DNA from: Paracoccaceae bacterium
GTDB taxonomy: Bacteria; Pseudomonadota; Alphaproteobacteria; Rhodobacterales; Rhodobacteraceae
DNA: 10,560 bases
Direction: 5' to 3'
Assembly (NCBI GenBank): GCA_009920225.1
Contig: RGAJ01000038.1
Coordinates: 1 to 10,560, forward strand
Shown here: positions 1-7,834 of the stretch, one piece after another
Layout of the letters: each line of letters begins with the position of its first letter
Numbering within the stretch: the stretch's first letter is position 1
Translations under genes and position numbers: made by a program
Notes under the pieces: generated by a model
Databases searched by the model: none
What the model was told of the DNA's origin: nothing
The model's input: the letters and a program-made list of their open reading frames with translations, nothing else

Positions 1-2337
1 CAGCTGATTGAAACGGCGCACTATCCCGCACAATTGTTAATTGCACCTACGGGGGCGGGGAAAACCCTCTCTGGATTTCTACCCAGCTTGATCGAATTGG
101 CGACCGGCGAACACACGGGGCTCCATACGCTCTATGTCTCGCCGCTCAAGGCGCTGGCCAATGATATCAAGCGCAACCTGACGGCACCCATCACCGAAAT
201 GGGTCTGAACCTGCGCGTCGAAGATCGCACAGGCGATACATCGCAATCGACCAAACGCCGCCAACGTGTCGATCCCCCGCATATCCTGCTGACCACGCCC
301 GAAAGCCTTGCGCTCTTGGTATCCTATCCCGAGGCCGAAACATTCTTTTCGACATTAAAACGGGTGATCATCGACGAAATCCATGCCTTGTCAGAAACCA
401 AGCGGGGCGATCAGCTTTTTCTTGCGCTTGGTCGGTTACAACAACACAGCCCAACCTTGCGCCGTATCGGATTATCGGCAACGGTCGATGACCCGAACGC
501 CATCGCAAGGTTGATGGCGCCGCACCCTTCGCCCTGCCCCATTTTATACGCCGATGCAGGTCCACCGCCGGATATCTCGATGCTCTTGGGCGACACACCC
601 CCGCCATGGTCAGGCGGCGGTGCAAACTATGCCATTGCAGATGTCTTGGACCAAATAAAAGCGCATAAGACAACGCTCATTTTCCACAACACGCGCGCAC
701 AGGCCGAAATCTTTTTCCACAATCTCTGGCTTGCCAATCACGACAACCTGCCAATCGCCATTCACCACGGATCATTGGACCGCGAACAACGCCACAAGGT
801 GGAACAGGCCATGGTCCAAGGCCAGTTGCGGGCAATCGTCTGCACAGGCAGTCTGGATCTGGGGATCGATTGGGGCGATGTGGATTTGGTGATCCAGATT
901 GGGGCCCCAAAAAATGTGAAACGTTTGGTGCAGCGGATAGGTCGGGCGAACCATCGATACAACACGCCGTCAAAAGCAATGATCGTTCCTGCCAATCGGT
1001 TTGAAATCATTGAATGCCACGCGGCACTGACCGCTGTTCTTGACGGCGACTTGGATGGGGATCCCCCCCCGCGTGGTCCATTGGATGTTTTGTGCCAACA
1101 TATCGTGTTGCTCGCATGTGCCGGACCTTTGGATCCAGCGTCCTTGTTCGATGAAATCCGAACGGTGGGCGCCTATAGCGATCTGACCCGTGCAACCTTT
1201 GATGACTGTTTGGATTTTTGCGTGACAGGCGGATACGCTTTGCGCCGCTATGACAATTGGCATCGCCTGCAATATGGCCCCGATGGCAAGATCCGATTGC
1301 GCGATCCCCGTGCGGCCCACAGGATCAGGATGAACGCCGGCACCATCCAAGACACAGACACCGTAAAAGTACGGTTGGGCAAAAATCGCGCCGGCAAACC
1401 TTTGGGCGAGATCGAAGAAAGCTTTGCCGCCACACTTGCGCCGGGGGACACGTTTTTGATCGGCGGGCAGATTGTGCGGTTTGAGTCTATGCGCGAATTG
1501 ACCGTCATGGTGTCGCGGGCTGCCACCAAAAAACCAAAAATCGCAACCTTCATGGGAACCAAGTTTGCAACATCGACACAACTGTGTGATCGCATCCTTA
1601 CAGGGTTCGAAACCGATGCTTTTGCGGATTTACCGGATTACACACGTCACTGGCTTGACCAACAACGCAGCTTGTCGCGCCTGCCCGACCGTGAAAGCCT
1701 GTTGGTTGAAACATTCCCCCATAAAGATCAAAATTACCTCTGCGTCTTTGGATTTGCAGGGCGCAATGCACAGCAAACCTTGGGTCTTTTGCTGACCAAT
1801 CGCATGGAAACCCTCGGAACCGCCCCCATGGGGTTTGTCTCCACCGATTATGCGACGTTGATTTGGGGTTTGGACAAAATCGACACACCAGAGGACCTCT
1901 TTGATAAATCTGCCCTGCAAAACGGGTTTGAAACGTGGCTGTCATCAAATGCAGTGATGAAACAAGCATTCCGGTCCGTTGCGACGATTGCAGGCCTGAT
2001 CGAACGAAACTTGCCCGGACTTCGAAAATCCGGACGACAGGCAAGCTTTTCTTCTGATATCTTGTACGACACTTTGCGCAAATATGACCCCGATCATCTT
2101 TTGATGCGCATCGCGCAAACCGAAGCCCTGTCAGGATTGGTCGATTATGGGCGCATCAACGCCATGTTGGAACGTGTGGGCGACAGGATCGAACACAGGC
2201 ACTTGCCCCATGTCTCCCCCTTTGCCGCCCCGCTGTTGCTTGAGGTGGGTCGCATCCATATCCAGGGTGAAGGCATCGAACGCATTTTAGACGCCGAGAC
2301 CAAGGCGCTGTTCCAAGCCGCAGGTTTAAAAGAATGA
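1..2337 (+). CDS. Ligase-associated DEXH-box DNA helicase, Lhr-type (5' end cut by window)
   Basis: Superfamily 2 DNA helicase of the Lhr family, the kind encoded beside an ATP-dependent DNA ligase in many bacteria (TIGR04121-like). It is predicted to be an ATP-driven 3'-5' translocase in DNA repair. The frame is open from base 1, so the start lies upstream; 778 residues are visible and probably only a few dozen are missing. Seen, in fragment numbering: Walker A APTGAGKT (15-22), DEIH box (125-128), motif III SAT (159-161), the 'TGSLDLGIDWG' segment, and motif VI QRIGRAN (311-317). After the two RecA-like domains, a C-terminal half of over 400 residues fits the Lhr winged-helix/beta-barrel core. 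A run of eight C at 1063-1070 lies in frame, encoding Pro-Pro-Pro within DGDPPPRG, and the frame continues normally after it. The stop is followed 31 nt later by pdeM, as in known ligase-associated clusters. Family assignment is confident; the cellular role is inferred from the family. Confidence 0.93.
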   Translation, partial: QLIETAHYPAQLLIAPTGAGKTLSGFLPSLIELATGEHTGLHTLYVSPLKALANDIKRNLTAPITEMGLNLRVEDRTGDTSQSTKRRQRVDPPHILLTTPESLALLVSYPEAETFFSTLKRVIIDEIHALSETKRGDQLFLALGRLQQHSPTLRRIGLSATVDDPNAIARLMAPHPSPCPILYADAGPPPDISMLLGDTPPPWSGGGANYAIADVLDQIKAHKTTLIFHNTRAQAEIFFHNLWLANHDNLPIAIHHGSLDREQRHKVEQAMVQGQLRAIVCTGSLDLGIDWGDVDLVIQIGAPKNVKRLVQRIGRANHRYNTPSKAMIVPANRFEIIECHAALTAVLDGDLDGDPPPRGPLDVLCQHIVLLACAGPLDPASLFDEIRTVGAYSDLTRATFDDCLDFCVTGGYALRRYDNWHRLQYGPDGKIRLRDPRAAHRIRMNAGTIQDTDTVKVRLGKNRAGKPLGEIEESFAATLAPGDTFLIGGQIVRFESMRELTVMVSRAATKKPKIATFMGTKFATSTQLCDRILTGFETDAFADLPDYTRHWLDQQRSLSRLPDRESLLVETFPHKDQNYLCVFGFAGRNAQQTLGLLLTNRMETLGTAPMGFVSTDYATLIWGLDKIDTPEDLFDKSALQNGFETWLSSNAVMKQAFRSVATIAGLIERNLPGLRKSGRQASFSSDILYDTLRKYDPDHLLMRIAQTEALSGLVDYGRINAMLERVGDRIEHRHLPHVSPFAAPLLLEVGRIHIQGEGIERILDAETKALFQAAGLKE

Positions 2338-2378
2338 CCTTGCAAGCCATCTGGATTTCTGGCCCATTATGCGCATGA
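2334..2378 (+). other. Possible 14-codon bridging mini-ORF between helicase and pdeM
   Basis: The helicase stop lies in ATGA (2334-2337), which opens a reading frame MTLQAIWISGPLCA that ends in a second ATGA (2375-2378). The ATG of that second overlap is a candidate pdeM start. Such a frame could carry terminating ribosomes from the helicase stop to pdeM, which has no visible Shine-Dalgarno sequence of its own. The double overlap is seen directly; its function is inference, and chance is possible in so short a frame. Confidence 0.3.
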
Positions 2379-3037
2379 CGACATATCCATTTTCGCTCTC
2401 TGGTGCCCGCCTTAAGGCACTTCCCTCGGGTGGTCTTTGGTGGCCAGATCGCCGTATTCTTGTGGTCTCGGATCTGCATCTGGGTAAGGCCGAACGCCAC
2501 GCGCGCAGGGGCGGCCCGATGCTGCCCCCATACGAAACACGTGACACGCTCTTTCGATTAGAGGCCGACATAACGCGAACCAACGCACAGACAATGATTT
2601 GCCTTGGGGATAGCTTTGATGACAACATGTCCGAACAAAACTTACCCGACGACGAAAAACTTTGGATTGCGCGTCTCCAAGCGGGTCGTAAATGGATTTG
2701 GATCACGGGCAACCATGATCCAGGGCCGCTTGAACTTGGTGGATCGCATCTCTCGGAACTGCCCATACCGCCACTTGTATTTCGCCACGAAACGAACACA
2801 CACAGCAGCGGCGAAATATCAGGACACTTTCACCCCAAAGCGCAGCTGAGCGTTCAGGGGCGCGGCGTGTCGCGCCCGTGCTTTTTGATCGACATGAATC
2901 GCGTGATTATGCCCGCATATGGCACATTCACAGGGGGACTTGGGTCACATCTGCCGCCGCTCTCGACGCTCATGCGACCTGACGCGCTTGCTATACTTAC
3001 AGGAAAATCAGCACGGCCCATTCCAATGCCGCGCTAA
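2375..3037 (+). CDS. pdeM: Ligase-associated metallophosphoesterase PdeM
   Basis: Calcineurin-like phosphoesterase of the ligase-associated DNA damage response type (TIGR04123-like), expected to use a binuclear metal centre to hydrolyse phosphoesters, probably on nucleic-acid ends. Motifs, numbered from the alternative upstream ATG at 2369: D35-L-H37 in SDLHLGK, G80-D81, G114-N-H-D117, H140 and G152-H-F-H155, which is the full metallophosphoesterase set in order. The C-terminal 'MPAYGTFTGGL' (181-191) is typical of this subfamily. Starts at 2369 and 2375 differ by two codons. I chose 2375 because MTTYPF resembles family N-termini and because this ATG overlaps the mini-ORF stop as ATGA; neither start has a clear ribosome binding site. 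It sits just downstream of the Lhr-type helicase, probably in one transcript with the off-window ligase. About 220 residues is normal for the family. The exact substrate is unknown. Confidence 0.93.
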   Translation: MTTYPFSLSGARLKALPSGGLWWPDRRILVVSDLHLGKAERHARRGGPMLPPYETRDTLFRLEADITRTNAQTMICLGDSFDDNMSEQNLPDDEKLWIARLQAGRKWIWITGNHDPGPLELGGSHLSELPIPPLVFRHETNTHSSGEISGHFHPKAQLSVQGRGVSRPCFLIDMNRVIMPAYGTFTGGLGSHLPPLSTLMRPDALAILTGKSARPIPMPR

Positions 3038-3081
3038 TCGCAACGTTCATTTTCTGTCAAAAAATATCCTCGCCGAAGGCA

Positions 3082-3111
3082 TTTTCACCTTTGCCCAAGC
3101 AAAGGTGAAAA
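3082..3111. repeat. Perfect hairpin between convergent pdeM and folD
   Basis: Arms TTTTCACCTTTGC (3082-3094) and GCAAAGGTGAAAA (3099-3111) pair over 13 bp with a CCAA loop. It lies in the 86-nt convergent gap between pdeM and folD, so it probably ends or protects both transcripts. On either strand the T-rich side is the 5' arm, and no U-tract follows the stem, so this is not a canonical intrinsic terminator. It may act as a 3'-end stabiliser or together with Rho. Confidence 0.6.
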
Positions 3112-3123
3112 ACCACAAGGATC

Positions 3124-4017
3124 TCAGGCGGTTAACCCGTCCGGCTCGGGCAAAGCATTGGCGCGACAACACGCGGTCAGCGTATTCGCCAAAAGACATG
3201 CAATCGTCATTGGCCCAACACCCCCTGGAACGGGTGTGATCGCACCTGCAACGGCAGCGGCACTTTCATAATGAACATCCCCGACCAAACGTGTTCCGCC
3301 TTCGGGTTTTTCAATCCGATTGATGCCGACGTCGATCACGGTTGCGCCCTCCTTGATCCAATCACCAACCACCATTTCAGGGCGCCCAACGGCCGCCACA
3401 ACGATATCTGCACGACGCACGACCTCAGGCAAATCTTTGGTGCGTGAATGCGCGATTGTGACGGTGCAGCTATCGCCCAACAGCAACTGCGCCATCGGTT
3501 TGCCGACAATATTTGAACGACCGATTACAACCGCATTCATCCCGGACAACGACCCGTGATAATCACGCAGCAACATCAAACATCCCAGAGGCGTACAAGG
3601 TACCATCGCCTTTTGACCCGTGCCCAAAAGACCAACGTTGGAAATGTGGAACCCGTCCACATCTTTGGCGGGGCTGATGGAATTGATCACAAGGTCTTCG
3701 TTCAAATGCTTTGGCAACGGCAATTGCACCAAAATTCCATGGACCGCAGGATCGTTGTTCAACTGGTCGATCAAAGCCAACAAATCAGCCTCGGATGTAT
3801 CCGCGGACAGTTTATGTTCGTACGAATTCATGCCAACTTCGACGGTTTGCTTGCCTTTTGAACGGACGTAAACTTGGCTTGCGGGGTCTTCACCAACCAA
3901 AACAACGGCCAAACCGGGCGTGATGCCGTGAACTTCTTTTAGCTGTGCAACGTGTTCCGCCACCTTGCCGCGAACTGTTGCGGCAAACGCTTTGCCATCG
4001 ATTACGGTTGCTGTCAT
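3124..4017 (-). CDS. folD: Bifunctional methylene-THF dehydrogenase / methenyl-THF cyclohydrolase FolD
   Basis: Cytoplasmic NADP-dependent enzyme interconverting 5,10-methylene-THF, 5,10-methenyl-THF and 10-formyl-THF. This 297-residue protein has the catalytic residues at their usual places: Y50 and K54 in 'VYVRSK', Q98 in VQLPLP and D121 in DVDGFH. The Rossmann part carries '[18 protein letters not shown]' (163-180) and the C-terminal signature [10 protein letters not shown] (262-271). I start it at MTATVIDGK, because AGGA lies 9 nt upstream and this aligns with other FolD proteins; an in-frame ATG 12 codons further upstream falls in the hairpin region and has no family support. It lies 65 nt downstream of fhs in the same direction, so the two proteins act consecutively: Fhs makes 10-formyl-THF from formate and FolD reduces it to the methylene level for serine, thymidylate and purine supply, or runs the route in the oxidative direction. 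Confidence 0.98.
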   Translation of the reverse strand: MTATVIDGKAFAATVRGKVAEHVAQLKEVHGITPGLAVVLVGEDPASQVYVRSKGKQTVEVGMNSYEHKLSADTSEADLLALIDQLNNDPAVHGILVQLPLPKHLNEDLVINSISPAKDVDGFHISNVGLLGTGQKAMVPCTPLGCLMLLRDYHGSLSGMNAVVIGRSNIVGKPMAQLLLGDSCTVTIAHSRTKDLPEVVRRADIVVAAVGRPEMVVGDWIKEGATVIDVGINRIEKPEGGTRLVGDVHYESAAAVAGAITPVPGGVGPMTIACLLANTLTACCRANALPEPDGLTA

Positions 4018-4046
4018 GGACCCATATCCTATTGAATTAAAACGAT

Positions 4047-4069
4047 GGGGCAAGCCACCGGCTTGCCCC
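4047..4069 (-). terminator. GC-rich hairpin after fhs, upstream of folD
   Basis: Arms GGGGCAAGCC (4047-4056) and GGCTTGCCCC (4060-4069) form a perfect 10-bp stem around a 3-nt loop, in the 65-nt gap between the fhs stop and the folD start. On the minus strand, TTTT begins four bases after the stem; on the plus strand, TTTT follows after one base. It may be a leaky fhs terminator that lowers folD expression, or an RNA processing or stability element. The stem is certain; its terminating strength is inference. Confidence 0.6.
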
Positions 4070-4082
4070 GTTTTGTGTGATA

Positions 4083-5759
4083 TTAGAACAAACCTTCGAT
4101 TTGTCCCAATTCGTTTAGCATGATCGTTTCAGATGCGGGTACGGATGGCAGACCTGGCATTGTCATGATCTCACCGCAGATGACAACAACAAAGCCCGCG
4201 CCCGCGCTGAGACGGACTTCACGCACAGGAACAGAATGCCCTGTTGGTGCACCGCGACGGTTTGGATCTGTGGTAAAGCTATATTGCGTTTTCGCCATAC
4301 AGACCGGCAAATGGCCGTAGCCTGCCGCTTCCCATTCTTTCAGCTGCGTGCGGATTTTCGCATCGGCCAAAACTTCGTCCGCGCGGTAAATACGCTTTGC
4401 AATTGTTTCGATTTTTTCAAACAAGCTCAGCTCATCGCCGTAAAGCGGTGCAAAGTTTGCCATACCTGCATCGGCGATTTCCGCAACACGGTGTGCCAGT
4501 GCTTCGATGCCTTTTGACCCTTCAGCCCAATGTTTACACAAGACAGCTTCTGACCCCATAGAGGCAACGTAATCTTTGACAGCTTGAACTTCGGCGTCTG
4601 TATCAGACACAAAGTGGTTGATTGCAACGACAACAGGAACCCCGAAGGATTTCACATTTTCAATGTGACGGCCAAGGTTTGGACAACCCTTTTTCACTGC
4701 ATCAACGTTTTCTGCGCCCAGATCCGCCTTTGCCACACCGCCATTCATTTTCATTGCGCGAACTGTTGCCACAACAACCACGACGGATGGGGAAATGCCC
4801 GCTTTGCGGCATTTGATGTTCATGAATTTCTCTGCACCAAGGTCCGCGCCAAAGCCCGCCTCGGTCACAACGTAATCAGCCAATTTCAACGCAGTGGTTG
4901 TCGCCATGACCGAGTTACAGCCATGCGCGATGTTTGCGAATGGGCCGCCGTGAACAAACGCAGGGTTGTTTTCCAATGTTTGCACAAGGTTTGGCTGCAT
5001 CGCGTCTTTCAACAACACGGTCATTGCGCCGTCTGCTTTGATATCGCGGCAATAGATTGGGGTGCGATCACGACGGTATGCGACGATGATGTCGCCCAAG
5101 CGTTTTTGCAGGTCTTTCAGATCGGTTGCCAGACACAAAATCGCCATGACTTCTGACGCTACAGTGATGTCAAACCCTGTTTGGCGTGGGAACCCGTTTG
5201 AGACACCGCCAAGGGATGTCACCATATCGCGCAATGCGCGGTCGTTCATGTCCATCACACGACGCCAGACAACGCGGCGTTCGTCGATTTCTAATTTGTT
5301 ACCCCAGTAAATGTGGTTGTCGATCATCGCGGACAACAGGTTGTGCGCAGATGTAATCGCGTGGAAGTCGCCTGTGAAATGCAGGTTCATTTCTTCCATT
5401 GGAACAACTTGGGCGTAACCACCCCCCGCTGCGCCACCCTTCATGCCGAAACATGGACCAAGGGATGCTTCGCGGATACAGATTGCCGCTTTTTTACCAA
5501 TCGCGTTTAGGCCATCGCCCAAACCAACAGTGGTGGTTGTCTTGCCTTCACCGGCAGGGGTTGGGTTGATCGCGGTCACGAGGATCAATTTACCGTCTTT
5601 GCGGTCTTGGACGGAATTGATGAAATCTTGACCAACCTTTGCTTTGTCATGACCATAGGGCAAAAGATGTTCACTTGGGATTCCAAGTTTTGCACCGATT
5701 TCTTGGATCGGTTTTTTATTCGCTTCGCGTGCGATTTCGATGTCTGATTTGTAACTCAT
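4083..5759 (-). CDS. fhs: Formate--tetrahydrofolate ligase (10-formyl-THF synthetase)
   Basis: ATP-dependent ligase making 10-formyl-THF from formate and THF in the cytoplasm. The 558-residue length matches the usual bacterial enzyme of about 555-560. Seen: P-loop TPAGEGKT (67-74), then the family signature starting '[19 protein letters not shown]' at about residue 105, the nearby FTGDFHAI segment, and '[12 protein letters not shown]' in the middle of the protein. The start at MSYKSDIE is set by AGGGGA 6 nt upstream; an in-frame ATG 24 codons further upstream lies in the leader and has no family support. Its neighbour folD continues the pathway. In marine alphaproteobacteria such a pair typically handles C1 units released from methylated compounds; that role is family knowledge, not shown here. 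A 149-nt leader separates it from the upstream MOSC gene, so a promoter of its own is likely. Confidence 0.98.
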   Translation of the reverse strand: MSYKSDIEIAREANKKPIQEIGAKLGIPSEHLLPYGHDKAKVGQDFINSVQDRKDGKLILVTAINPTPAGEGKTTTTVGLGDGLNAIGKKAAICIREASLGPCFGMKGGAAGGGYAQVVPMEEMNLHFTGDFHAITSAHNLLSAMIDNHIYWGNKLEIDERRVVWRRVMDMNDRALRDMVTSLGGVSNGFPRQTGFDITVASEVMAILCLATDLKDLQKRLGDIIVAYRRDRTPIYCRDIKADGAMTVLLKDAMQPNLVQTLENNPAFVHGGPFANIAHGCNSVMATTTALKLADYVVTEAGFGADLGAEKFMNIKCRKAGISPSVVVVVATVRAMKMNGGVAKADLGAENVDAVKKGCPNLGRHIENVKSFGVPVVVAINHFVSDTDAEVQAVKDYVASMGSEAVLCKHWAEGSKGIEALAHRVAEIADAGMANFAPLYGDELSLFEKIETIAKRIYRADEVLADAKIRTQLKEWEAAGYGHLPVCMAKTQYSFTTDPNRRGAPTGHSVPVREVRLSAGAGFVVVICGEIMTMPGLPSVPASETIMLNELGQIEGLF

Positions 5760-5810
5760 GGTAGGTCCCCTGTGGCCGAAATACGGCTGTTCATGGTGTG
5801 GGGTATATCC

Positions 5811-5844
5811 TGTCGCAAACGGACCAAACACAGCATTTCCGACA
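5811..5844. promoter_or_regulatory. Imperfect inverted repeat upstream of fhs (candidate operator)
   Basis: TGTCGCAAACG (5811-5821, plus strand) is matched on the minus strand by TGTCGGAAATG (5844-5834), 9 of 11 bases identical, with a 12-bp spacer. It lies 52-85 nt upstream of the fhs start codon, in the gap after the MOSC gene, where a transcription-factor site would be expected. I could not identify the regulator and see no convincing -35/-10 pair. A nearby minus-strand word GGATATACC could belong to a -10 region. Confidence 0.35.
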
Positions 5845-5858
5845 TTTCAATCGCTTGT

Positions 5859-5875
5859 TGCGGCGGGATGCCGCA
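5859..5875 (-). repeat. Short hairpin downstream of MOSC gene
   Basis: TGCGGC (5859-5864) and GCCGCA (5870-5875) form a 6-bp GC-rich stem around a 5-nt loop, 34 nt past the MOSC stop. On the minus strand no U-tract follows, so it is at best a weak or Rho-assisted end for the ftsE-to-MOSC transcript. Confidence 0.35.
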
Positions 5876-5908
5876 GAGAAGTTTCGCATCAGAAACGACA
5901 TGTTGCCT

Positions 5909-6496
5909 TTATGAATTTATTTTCTGCCATGCGCGTTGATCGGGAATGTGCAGGCGCAATTGATTCCCAACCGCCAAATGCCCCGGATGTTCGACCCATG
6001 CCGTGACACCGCGCCGGCCTTTGGCGGCCGTTTTAAATGATTTTGCGGCTGTTTCAGATACCGAAGAAATCACCTTGGCCGGCAGATGACAGGGGCGATT
6101 TTGCATATCGATCACAAGGGTTGATAGGTCTTCTGCCTGCAAACGGCTTGAGGGCGGAACGTGTGAAAAATCAGGAATACCGCGCACAACCATGGATGCC
6201 CCCAGCCAAGCAGGGTCAATGTGGGGCAACCCAATTTTGTTGGCAATGATGTCCAACTCTTCGGCCGAGACAATCGACATCTGGCGCACGTTTCGGATTG
6301 TTGTCCCGCGCGGATATTGGGAAAGGACCCGCGAACATGATGGTCGCGTCAATCCGCCATGTGCTTCGCCGTCAGGGCCATCTAGGGTCACAGCGATATT
6401 GGGAATTGCGGTTGATTGGATCCCCGCCCCCATATCGATAACGCGGCCCAACCAGACGATTTCTCCAAAATATTCGGTTGGTAAAAGTGCAGGCAT
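5909..6496 (-). CDS. MOSC domain-containing protein
   Basis: A 195-residue stand-alone MOSC-domain protein. MOSC domains occur at the C-terminus of molybdenum-cofactor sulfurase and in the mARC/YiiM enzymes, where a conserved Cys binds Mo or carries sulfur. Here the candidate residue is C54 in 'GGLTRPSCSRV' (47-57); C136 is a second Cys. The segments 'LGASMVVRGIPDFSHVPPSSRL' (in 98-119) and 'RRGVTAWVEHPGHLAVGNQLRL' (in 161-182) look like the typical MOSC core and end. The start is well supported: GGGGGGA lies about 8 nt upstream, and the ATG shares its A with the TGA of the upstream flavoprotein gene (TGATG). No signal peptide or membrane segment is evident. It is the last gene of the ftsE-led string. 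The substrate is unknown; a sulfur-carrier, molybdopterin or N-hydroxylated-compound role is only a family-based possibility. Confidence 0.85.
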   Translation of the reverse strand: MPALLPTEYFGEIVWLGRVIDMGAGIQSTAIPNIAVTLDGPDGEAHGGLTRPSCSRVLSQYPRGTTIRNVRQMSIVSAEELDIIANKIGLPHIDPAWLGASMVVRGIPDFSHVPPSSRLQAEDLSTLVIDMQNRPCHLPAKVISSVSETAAKSFKTAAKGRRGVTAWVEHPGHLAVGNQLRLHIPDQRAWQKINS

Positions 6497-7107
6497 CAGC
6501 TGTCCCCCCAAAGTGTTTCGTTGACGCGCGCCGACCAATTGGCGTCATAAGTAACGCCGTCAAAATCGCCATTCTTGGCTTCGACCAATAATTCCCCCAA
6601 GGTTGGAAGGCCTTCAACCGCCGCACCGGCCCACAGGTCAGATCGCAAAATAGCGCGCGCACATTGACAATAGACCTCATCAACCTCGATGATAATGACG
6701 GTCTTAGGCAGGTGGCGATCTTTTTGAAACCGCTGGCACATGTCTGGATCTGCTGTGATCTTGGCGCGCCCAATCACGCGAACCGCCGTATCGGACCCAT
6801 GGGCCATAAACATGATCGATACGGCACCATCACGCATGATATTTCGCAAACTATCCAGACGGTTGTTCCCACGCCAATCAGGTAACGCAATATGTTTGGG
6901 GTCAAGCACCAAAGCAACCGGCCCATCATCGCCACGCGGGCTTAGATCAACCCGACCCTGCGCATAGGTTGCCAAGACGCAAAAGCGTGATGCCATGATC
7001 CAGTTGCGATAAAGCGGCGTGATCACCGGCATCACCTTGTCAATCGACAGCGGGTTTGCTGCCGGATAAAGGGTGTTTAGATCGTCCTCAGTTTCTAGAA
7101 ATTTCAT
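6496..7107 (-). CDS. Pyridoxamine 5'-phosphate oxidase-family FMN-binding protein
   Basis: A 203-residue split-barrel flavoprotein of the PPOX superfamily, resembling the MSMEG_1061/DR2398-type subgroup rather than true PdxH. Seen: 'SRFCVLATYAQGRVDLSPRGD' spans about 40-60 (the usual flavin-side strands), 'LPDWRGNNRLDSLRNI' (75-90), 'RVIGRAKI' (110-117), and 'EVDEVYCQCARAILRSDLW' (141-159), the C-terminal motif of this subgroup. It is probably an FMN- or F420-type oxidoreductase of small molecules, or a cofactor-binding protein; the substrate is unknown. Its first 20 nt overlap the end of plsC, with only a weak GGAT as ribosome binding site, and its stop overlaps the MOSC start by 1 nt, so it is probably translated by coupling within the operon. 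Not PdxH: it lacks the PdxH-like length and ending, and the family fit is better elsewhere. Confidence 0.88.
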   Translation of the reverse strand: MKFLETEDDLNTLYPAANPLSIDKVMPVITPLYRNWIMASRFCVLATYAQGRVDLSPRGDDGPVALVLDPKHIALPDWRGNNRLDSLRNIMRDGAVSIMFMAHGSDTAVRVIGRAKITADPDMCQRFQKDRHLPKTVIIIEVDEVYCQCARAILRSDLWAGAAVEGLPTLGELLVEAKNGDFDGVTYDANWSARVNETLWGDS

Positions 7108-7834
7108 TTGGGTTAAATCCGGCTTCTTGCATCAAAGTGTTCGACGCGGTTTCAATCGTTTTTTCCAAAGTTTCTAAAAATTCATTCCGTGACAAGCCGC
7201 TTTCGATCATGGGTAGGAATTCGATAACAGCCGTGCCCGGTTTCTTGAAAATCCCCAAACGTCCCCAAAACAGACCAACATTGCACGCGACGGGCAGACA
7301 TCTTTGACCCGTTTCTTCGTATAAAACTGCGGCACCTACTTTGTAGGGCGCTTGCACACCTGGTGCGATACGGGTGCCCTGCGGGTAGATGATCAACTGG
7401 CCTGCGGGTGCATCGCCTGACTTTACTTGGGCAACCATATTGCGGATGGCTTCGGCGCGGCGGCCACGATTGACAGGAACGCTGCCGGTCAGTTTCGCAT
7501 ATTGCGCCAAAATCGGCATATACATCAGGGATGATTTTAAAATGAATTTTGGCCTTGGGGTCGCGGCCCCAATCATCAAGACATCCAGAAAACTTTGATG
7601 CTTTGCCGCGATTAAAATCTCTTCATCTGGAACAGTACCGCGGATTTCCGTTTTAATGCCAACCATCCATCCCGCTGTCCACATGACCCAACGACAATAA
7701 GCGTGAATCGTGAAATACACGGCTTTCCGATTGAATAATGCAAACGGAAGACCAACGCCCCCGATCACAAACATCATCACATACATCTGAATGGCGTAGA
7801 TCAGGGATCGAATCCACTGGATTGCATAGAACAT
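7088..7834 (-). CDS. plsC: 1-acyl-sn-glycerol-3-phosphate acyltransferase (PlsC-type)
   Basis: Membrane-associated acyltransferase that adds the second acyl chain to lysophosphatidic acid, making phosphatidic acid at the inner membrane. The 248 residues show an N-terminal hydrophobic segment (about 10-34), the catalytic HX4D motif H79-QSFL-D84, 'FILKSSLMYMPILA' (87-100), 'VPVNRGR' (119-125), PQGTR (151-155), where most family members have EGTR, and a PVA-type block, LPVACNVG (190-197). The start at MFYAIQW has AGGAGA about 10 nt upstream, and its ATG overlaps the ftsX stop (TAATG). An in-frame start 32 codons further upstream lies within ftsX and gives a Cys-rich N-terminus with no family support. 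The 3' end overlaps the flavoprotein gene by 20 nt. The E-to-Q change is seen directly; it occurs in other PlsC-like enzymes, so activity is still expected. An acyltransferase for another lipid, such as an ornithine-lipid type, is a less likely alternative. Confidence 0.9.
   Translation of the reverse strand: MFYAIQWIRSLIYAIQMYVMMFVIGGVGLPFALFNRKAVYFTIHAYCRWVMWTAGWMVGIKTEIRGTVPDEEILIAAKHQSFLDVLMIGAATPRPKFILKSSLMYMPILAQYAKLTGSVPVNRGRRAEAIRNMVAQVKSGDAPAGQLIIYPQGTRIAPGVQAPYKVGAAVLYEETGQRCLPVACNVGLFWGRLGIFKKPGTAVIEFLPMIESGLSRNEFLETLEKTIETASNTLMQEAGFNPNEISRN

Noticed and set aside
970..1581. 203-residue open frame on the minus strand inside the helicase gene
   Set aside because: It is antisense to a well-supported helicase with motifs throughout, has low-complexity Cys/His-rich character and no recognisable domain.
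1598..2044. 148-residue minus-strand frame opposite the helicase C-terminal half
   Set aside because: No domain, no ribosome binding site and fully contained in a real gene.
4584..5156. 190-residue open frame on the plus strand inside fhs
   Set aside because: It lies opposite a full-length, motif-complete fhs; its His/Cys-rich translation is typical of an antisense shadow.
5760..5831. N-terminal extension of Fhs by 24 codons
   Set aside because: Runs through the leader and ribosome binding site; family N-termini and AGGGGA spacing support the start at 5759.
5760..5908. Riboswitch in the fhs leader
   Set aside because: Only short stems and the inverted repeat are visible; I could not match them to any known folate, glycine or SAM riboswitch fold.
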